This document shows, piece by piece, positions 57,977 through 64,000 of a DNA stretch of 64,000 nt. Below the pieces are notes generated by a model. It did no database searches. It was not told the DNA's origin and worked only from the letters and a program-made list of their open reading frames with translations. Source of the DNA: Plectosphaerella cucumerina (lineage: Eukaryota > Ascomycota > Sordariomycetes > Glomerellales > Plectosphaerellaceae); assembly GCA_020746995.1 (NCBI GenBank), contig JAGPXD010000001.1:3782001-3846000 (forward strand). The letters are read 5' to 3'. Every line of letters starts with the position of its first letter. Positions within the stretch are counted from its first letter, which is position 1. The position numbers were made by a program, and so were the translations under genes.

Positions 57977-60900
57977 ATGGCTGCTCACTCTAGAGCCGCC
58001 TTTTTGGCGGTAGCGTTCTTGTTTCACGTTGTCTACATACTGTCGATTTTCGACATCTACTTCGTCAGCCCAATTGTTTCCGGCATGCGCCTGTTTCCCA
58101 TTGAACGTAAGGCTGGTGTCGCGGCCCCAGCCGACCGCCTGGTGCTCTTCGTCGGTAGGTCAAGGTCGGACAGTTGCAGTTACAGTAGCTACGTTTACTG
58201 ACTTGCGATCGAACAGGCGACGGGCTGCGAGCTGACAAGGCCTTCCAGTCCTTCCCGGATCCTTTCCCCGAAAACGACGACGACCTGGAGCCCCGGCCTC
58301 TTGCACCATTCTTACGATCTCGGGTTCTTGAACATGGCACCTTTGGCGTCTCGCACACCAGAGTACCGACCGAATCCCGACCTGGACATGTCGCCCTCAT
58401 CGCGGGCCTTTACGAGGACGTCTCTGCGGTCATGACGGGCTGGAAGCTCAACCCGGTCAACTTTGACAGCGTATTCAACCGCAGTCGACACACGTGGAGC
58501 TGGGGCAGCCCGGATATTCTGCCCATGTTCGAACAAGGCGCGGTGTCTGGCCGGGTAGACAGCTACACGTACGGCCACGAATTCGAAGACTTCTCGCAAG
58601 ACGCCCTAGAACTCGACCTTTGGGTATTCGATCACGTGAAGAGCTTCTTCGCAGAGGCGGCCAAGAACGAAACGCTCCAAGCCCGTCTGAAGGAGGACAA
58701 GCTCGTTTTCTTCTTGCATCTGCTGGGGATTGACACCGCCGGTCACTCACACCGGCCGTATTCGAAGGAGTACCTCAACAACATCAAGGTTGTGGACAAG
58801 GGCGTCCAGGAGGTCACACAGCTCTTCCACGACTTCTACGGGGACGACCGCACCGCTTTCGTGTTTACCGCCGACCATGGCATGAGTGACTGGGGCAGCC
58901 ACGGCGATGGCCATCCGAACAACACCCGCACTCCATTGGTAGCATGGGGATCAGGCGTTGCACCGCCCGTTCTCCGCCAGGACGCCGTTGCCGCAGGCCA
59001 CGATGACTATTCCGCGGACTGGAACCTGGACCGGGTCCAACGTCATGACGTCGCTCAGGCCGACATTGCAGCCCTGATGTCATACCTGATCGGGTCAGAG
59101 TTCCCTGCAAACTCCGTCGGTGAGCTGCCGCTGGCATACTTGTCGGCAGATGTCGAGACCAAGGCAGAAATGTCTCTGGTCAACACGCGGGCGGTCCTTG
59201 AGCAATATCACGTCAAGGAGGAGCAGAAAAGAGCCAAGGAGTTGAGATTCCGCCCCTACGGCCTGTTGAGCGGGACGCAGGACTCGGCTGAGATCCGCTT
59301 GGCCGACATTCAGCACCTCATCAGCGGGGGCAGATTCGAAGAAGCCATTGAGGAATCAGCTGCGCTCATGAAGCTTGCATTGGAGGGCATGAGATACCTC
59401 CAGACATATGACTGGCTCTTTCTCCGAACGCTCGTCACCCTGGGATACCTGGGGTGGATGGCCTACGCCTTGACCAGTGTCATTGACTTGCACGTTCTCC
59501 GGGGTACCGAGCCCCCGTCTCGGACATTGGCAGGAATTGTTTTCTTCTCCGCGGCGCTCACCACTGTCTACGCGTCCTTGCTGGTTTCTGGGTCGCCTGC
59601 GACGTACTATGCCTACGCATTCTTCCCCGCCTTCTTCTGGGAGGAAGTTTATGCTCGTCGCAACAGCATTCGCAAGGGAAGCCAGCTTCTCTTCAGTCAC
59701 GTGCGGACCGCAGGCGATATTTGGTCTCTTCTGCTGGACATCACCGTCTACGTCGGCGTCATCGTTCTACTGGTACGTCCACTAGCCATGATTTGCCCAG
59801 TTGGTTGTGAGCTTGTAGCTGACCCGTCGACAGGCCTTGAGTTATATTCACCGCGAAATCCTCACTGGTCTTTACCTCGTCGGAGTGCTCTGGCCGGTTT
59901 CTTATGGTTTTGACTTCCTCAGGGCCAACGCCGTTCTTTCGTCCATCTGGACGGTTACGTGCCTGGCCATGAGCGTGTTTACTCTGCTTCCTGCGAACAA
60001 GGTGGAGGATCTGGATCTCATGTGCGTTACTCGTCTTGTCTCCGCTCCGTCGTCGACTAACTCTGCATCAGCCTTGTGGGTGGTTTTTTGATGTTATTGG
60101 TAGGCCTCGTCTACCTCGTCTTTGAGGACCGCTTGCTTCGCAGATCGTCGAAGACACTCAAAACTGCTACCCGTCAGCCACTTCCCATTGCAAGGGCTCT
60201 GACCGGAGTTCAAATCGGCTTGATCGGCTTAGCAATGGCGGTGACTAGGACCAGCTCCCTTTCTCTGCAGGCGAAGATGGGATTGCCTCGGGGAGCTCAA
60301 GTTGTCGGATGGATCACCACAGGTATGTGCAAACTACAAGACCCGATGCTGTCCGGGGTTCATGACCGCCATGCTGACTGTGGACAACCCAGCCGTGTCC
60401 CTCCTCATGCCTCTCGCCCACCGCCTGCAGCCCAACGGGCATTACATGCACAGACTTGTCGTCATGTTCCTCACTTGTGCGCCCACCTTCGTCATACTCA
60501 CTATATCGTACGAGGGACTGTTCTATGTGGCATTCAGCCTGCTGCTGTTTTGCTGGCTTGAGCTGGAGAGCCAGGTCTTCCGATCAAGGTCCTCAAGGGA
60601 CAGCAAGACGCACGGGGCCGGTGATGGTGCAGAGTCACGCGAGCCAGCCGCACTCCACTCGACTCGGCGACTTACACTCGAAGATGCTCGCATCGCGCTC
60701 TTTTTCTTGATTCTCCTCAAGTCGGCCTTTTTCAGCACGGGGAACATCGCTTCCGTCTCCTCCTTCAGCCTCGAGTCGGTGAACCGACTCTTCCCTGTCT
60801 TCGATCCTCTCTCCCAGGGGGCGCTTCTCACCCTGAAGCTGATGATTCCTTTTGCGCTCATCTCGGCGAACTTGGGCATATTGAACAGGCGACTCCGCGT

Positions 60901-61201
60901 TGCGCCGTCTGCCCTTTTCATGGTGGTCATGGCCACAAGCGACGTGGTGACTCTTTACTTCTTCTGGGTGGTCAAGGATGAAGGATCTTGGCTCGAGATT
61001 GGGTCGACAATCAGCCATTTCGTCATTGCAAGTGTGCTATGTGCATTCCTTGTTGGCTTGGAGGGGGTGAGCGGTCTATTCATCGAGGGCGTCGAGGTTG
61101 AAGGGCTCCAGGGCGAGAAGATTAGGCAGAGCACTCCGGATCCTGTCCCGTCTGTGGGTAGCCACGGGAACGGAAATGCTGACGGCAAGGGTTCGATTTG
61201 A
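57977..61201 (+). CDS. MCD4: GPI ethanolamine phosphate transferase 1 (Mcd4/PIG-N)
   Basis: Five exons: 57977-58154, 58217-59772, 59834-60021, 60072-60322 and 60393-61201, giving 993 residues. The ER enzyme adds ethanolamine phosphate to the first mannose of the GPI precursor. An N-terminal TM (AAFLAVAFLFHVVYILSIF) is followed by an alkaline-phosphatase-type luminal domain: GDGLRAD (metal Asp, about 60-66), SHTRVPTESRPGHVAL with the nucleophilic Thr near 111, HTWSWGSPDI, LLGIDTAGHSHRPYS and FTADHGMSDWGSHG with metal ligands. A multi-TM PigN C-terminal domain follows. GWKLNPVNFDSVFN and the TWSWGS box distinguish it from Gpi7/Gpi13. All introns are 50-70 nt. With BST1 it is the second GPI-anchor gene in the window, not adjacent. 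Confidence 0.96.
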
Positions 61202-62294
61202 CACCTGGGCTGCTGTATGGAAGACATTGGACAGTCTCTGCCAGCGCCGCCTAGCCAGGCGAAGAGGTGAGAGACAGAGGAGGACACTGACTAGCCTGGG
61301 GAGGGCCCAAGATTTGTAGACTGTATGTTACCCATGGGCTGAGTCCAATCGCATGGATACATGTTGGTTGCTGTGGCGCAGTGTCATGTGAGTTGGTCAG
61401 CCAGCCGATGTGCAGAGACCTGCTGGTCCTGGGCATATTCACATGCAAATTCGGGCACAACCAGGTAGGTGAACATATTGGTAAATGCACCAACCAGGTT
61501 CAGGAGAACTGAGGCTGTGGACTGGCACTGCTTGACGGCACAGCCCTGATGCCAGCCAAGGACTAGCCACCAAAACCCCTGACCGGGACCCCTTCCGGGG
61601 ACCCGGAGTGAAGGCGCATGCAGCTTAATGGGATGGTCGAATAATACCTGTAGCAGCAAAAGAGCTACTAATAATTCATATTGATAATAAATAATACAAA
61701 ACCAATAGTACATACTTTGTTTACTTGATTTTTAAGCTACGAATTATATCTCTTACGGAATAGACCTGAAATGAGAACTAGTTAGATGTTTCTGATATAA
61801 GTATACCTATCATGCTTAATTCAATATACCGGCTGCCCCGTGCCCACATGCTGCTGCATGCCCCGCACGGGTACACAGGTACCTACTAGGTACAGGAGTA
61901 GGTAGGCGGACGCAGGGCATCAGCGCGAGATGTGAGCCAAGTTAGGTGGTGGTGGACAAGGCATGGGCGGGTGCAGTGTTATTGCCGCCTGATCCCATCC
62001 CGAGTCTGGTTCTCCTTGCAAATCTCGCCTTCGAACCCGAACAAAGTCGAGGTATCTGTACGGACTTCTCTGCTTCTCGACGCAGACGCAGTAAACCCAC
62101 CTCCCAGCTACATACGTCTACCACACACAGCCAGGCGCACCATACTGAGCTCAGTGTCCCCAGGCAGGCCGCCCCACGCGACGAACCCGGTCTCCCGTCG
62201 CGCCCGGCGGGGACTTCCCTCACACCACACAGCCTGAGCGTCCACTTCCCGTCGTTCGTTGATCTCTCCGCCGTTGCGCTGTACAGCTGCTTCA
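61202..62294. promoter_or_regulatory. Region upstream of the Zn2Cys6 regulator, with an AT-rich island
   Basis: 1093 bp with no supported gene. About 61,650-61,830 is AT-rich. An AGGTACCT palindrome (61877-61884) lies in a cluster of TAGGTA/GTACCTA words (61,875-61,915). C/T-rich sequence follows up to the start codon, as expected of a fungal core promoter. Open frames across 61,930-62,300 on both strands overlap each other and show no motif. Confidence 0.45.
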
Positions 62295-64000
62295 ATGGAC
62301 GTTGACATGGCTTCGTCCGACGATGCCGCGCAGAACCAACGATCTGGCTCTCCCTCATTCTCGCCACAATTGGGCCAAGAGACACCGCCAAACACAGGCG
62401 GCAGCGGGGCCAGCAACGCAGCGTTGAATGCGACGAGCTTCAGGAGGTAGGTGGCGGACCACGAGAGCCCATTTTCCGCCCATGAACCGCAACCCGGCAC
62501 ATGGCGCACGTGTCTCCAAGTACAGCTCGAACTAACCTGAGATCTGTCGTGCTCTGCAGGCAACGAGCCTCAAGGGCATGCGAGGTACGTGGAGACTCTT
62601 CCAGCAGACACGCACCCTTTTCCGTTGGCGGCAGAGCTTGCTGGGCTCTTGAGCCGAGGCAACTCCACGTCCGCACCTCACCTCCCCTCGCGTCCCCGCC
62701 CAGTCGCGTAGCCATTGCCCACGACCAGCAAAGGCACAACCCCGTCATGAGCAACTCAACCCCGCCCGTGCCCTCTGATCTAATACACCGTCGGCGTCGC
62801 TTTTGCGCCGAGAAATCCTTCTTGAGATGATGGCAACCCCGCTAACCAGACCTGAGCATGTTTCTAGACCTGTCACGCCCGGAAGGTATGCGACCCTCTG
62901 TCCCCTCCCATGGTCCCGATCCTTGGCTGCGCCCAGCCCGTCGTCCTATTCCCGACATCTTCTTACATGCCTACGTGAGCGCAGGTTCGGTGCGATGCCG
63001 CCAGTCTTGGGGTTCCCTGCACCAATTGCGTTGCCTTCCAAATCGACTGCCGGATCCCCTCGCCCAAGAGGAAGAAAGGCCACACTTCTACAGCCAGAGA
63101 CTCGGACAGGCAGGTACCCTGGCCTCCTTTGTGACGGTACGTCGGGCAGCTAACGAGAGCTTTGGCATCAGCGAGAAAGGAGAGACGGCTACACACAGTC
63201 AGGCTGGTCCCGCCGCAGTGGCCGCGTCCACTACCTCATCGGACCACAAGTCTCCAGGGGCATCAGTCCCGGGCAACCCCGCGAGCGCCTTCCCATCACG
63301 GCTGACGAACCCTCTTCATACATCCGATGGAACGCCCCCGGTCAACCTCACCGAGTCGCAGGCGAGGAAGCAGGAGATTGACGGCGGCACCTACGCCAAC
63401 CTGGTCATGAAGCCCAAGTTCACCAGAGCTCCGATCACCGACGCCGGCAGGGTGGCATACCTGGGGGAGTCCTCCAACCTTGCCCTCCTCGTCCACGACA
63501 GGCAAGGCTCTTCTGATGTCGTTCATTATCCACTTCCTGAGAATGTCAGAGGTTCAAGAGCCCGACTGACGGACCTGGATAACGTCGAAATCGACATACT
63601 TCACCAGCGCGGCGCCTTTCTCCTACCACCCCGGACCCTATGCGACGAGTTGATCGACTCATATTTCAAATGGGTACATCCCATCATGCCTGTCATCAAC
63701 CGAACACGTTTTATGAGAAACTACCGCGACCCCAAGAATCCTCCCTCACTACTGCTACTACAAGCCGTGCTGCTGGCTGGGTCCCGTGTTTGCACGAATC
63801 CCCAGTTGATGGATGCGAACGGCTCTACCACGCCCGCAGCGCTCACATTCTACAAGCGAGCCAAGGCTCTGTTCGATGCCAACTACGAGGACGACAGGGT
63901 TACGATCGTTCAGTCCCTCCTGTTGATGGGCTGGTACTGGGAAGGCCCCGAAGATGTGACCAAAAACGTCTTCTACTGGAGTCGCGTGGCCATCATCGTT
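62295..64000 (+). CDS. Fungal Zn2Cys6 transcription factor with MHR domain (partial, right edge)
   Basis: Predicted exons 62295-62446, 62560-62584, 62868-62885, 62985-63109 and 63172 to beyond the window. The zinc cluster is built from four exons: Cys at about residues 58, 61, 68, 77, 80 and 87, reading RACETCHARKVRCD then CTNCVAFQIDC, followed by a basic linker PSPKRKK. The third exon is an 18-nt microexon (TCHARK). The spacing between Cys 3 and 4 is eight residues, at the long end for the family. Intron 4 needs a GC donor (CAG|GCAGGT) with a CTAAC branch site 19 nt before the acceptor. Exon 5 leads to the fungal regulatory middle-homology region (FKWVHPIMPVINRTRFM, LLLQAVLLAGSRVC, SLLLMGWYWEGP). 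The target pathway is unknown. Confidence 0.85.

Noticed and set aside
12293..64000. Secondary-metabolite or other functional gene cluster
   Set aside because: Neighbours are unrelated housekeeping genes in mixed orientation. The Zn2Cys6 gene at the edge has no pathway enzymes beside it within the window.

Overview
The window is nuclear DNA of a filamentous ascomycete (Pezizomycotina; probably a sordariomycete, although I cannot name the genus from sequence alone). The signs are: many short GT-AG introns of about 48-110 nt with CTGAC/CTAAC-like branch sites; an exocyst/MCM/mismatch-repair/GPI-anchor gene set with fungal architectures; a Zn2Cys6 regulator; and a 12 kb block with the footprint of repeat-induced point mutation (RIP), in which CpA/TpG are nearly gone, TpA is in excess and CpG is kept.

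Layout. Positions 1-12,240 are a dead transposon block. A chromovirus (Ty3/gypsy with chromodomain) occupies 1586-8691. It has two 531-bp LTRs, a 5-bp target-site duplication GCTAC, two Gag zinc knuckles, PR-RT-RH-IN and a chromodomain, all full of stops. It inserted into the integrase of an older chromovirus, whose halves lie at 1-1585 and from 8692 to about 9600. The rest, to 12,240, is RIP-mutated DNA I cannot classify. The boundary at about 12.2 kb is sharp, and the first gene starts within about 100 bp of it.

Positions 12,293-64,000 hold 19 protein genes with gene models that keep frame across every exon. In order: EEP-nucleotidyltransferase-MJ1316 RNA-end-processing protein (+), EXO70 (-), MCM3 (+), MAK32-like PfkB protein (-), CAP/SRV2 (+), carnitine acetyltransferase (-), SWI3/RSC8-type remodeller subunit (-), ETF-alpha (+), ARH1/adrenodoxin reductase (-), a four-TM protein of unknown function (+), PMS1 (-), BST1/PGAP1 (+), MCH1-like transporter (-), TMS1/Serinc (+), cystathionine beta-lyase (-), MSP1 (-), CSM1/PCS1 monopolin (+), N-acetylglutamate synthase (-), MCD4 (+) and a Zn2Cys6 transcription factor cut by the right edge (counting that partial gene there are 20). 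Most neighbours are convergent or divergent. I see no operon-like or biosynthetic cluster; this is housekeeping gene space next to a silenced transposon island.

Recurrent themes are mitochondrial metabolism (carnitine acetyltransferase with both a mitochondrial leader and a peroxisomal C-terminus, ETF-alpha, ARH1, N-acetylglutamate synthase, MSP1), GPI-anchor synthesis and remodelling (MCD4, BST1) and chromosome maintenance (MCM3, PMS1, CSM1). The least ordinary items are the multidomain RNA-end protein beside the transposon block (with an altered EEP motif), three independent GC-AG introns, an 18-nt microexon inside a zinc-cluster domain, and AT-hook motifs in the CSM1 homologue. No tRNA, rRNA or CRISPR was recognised.
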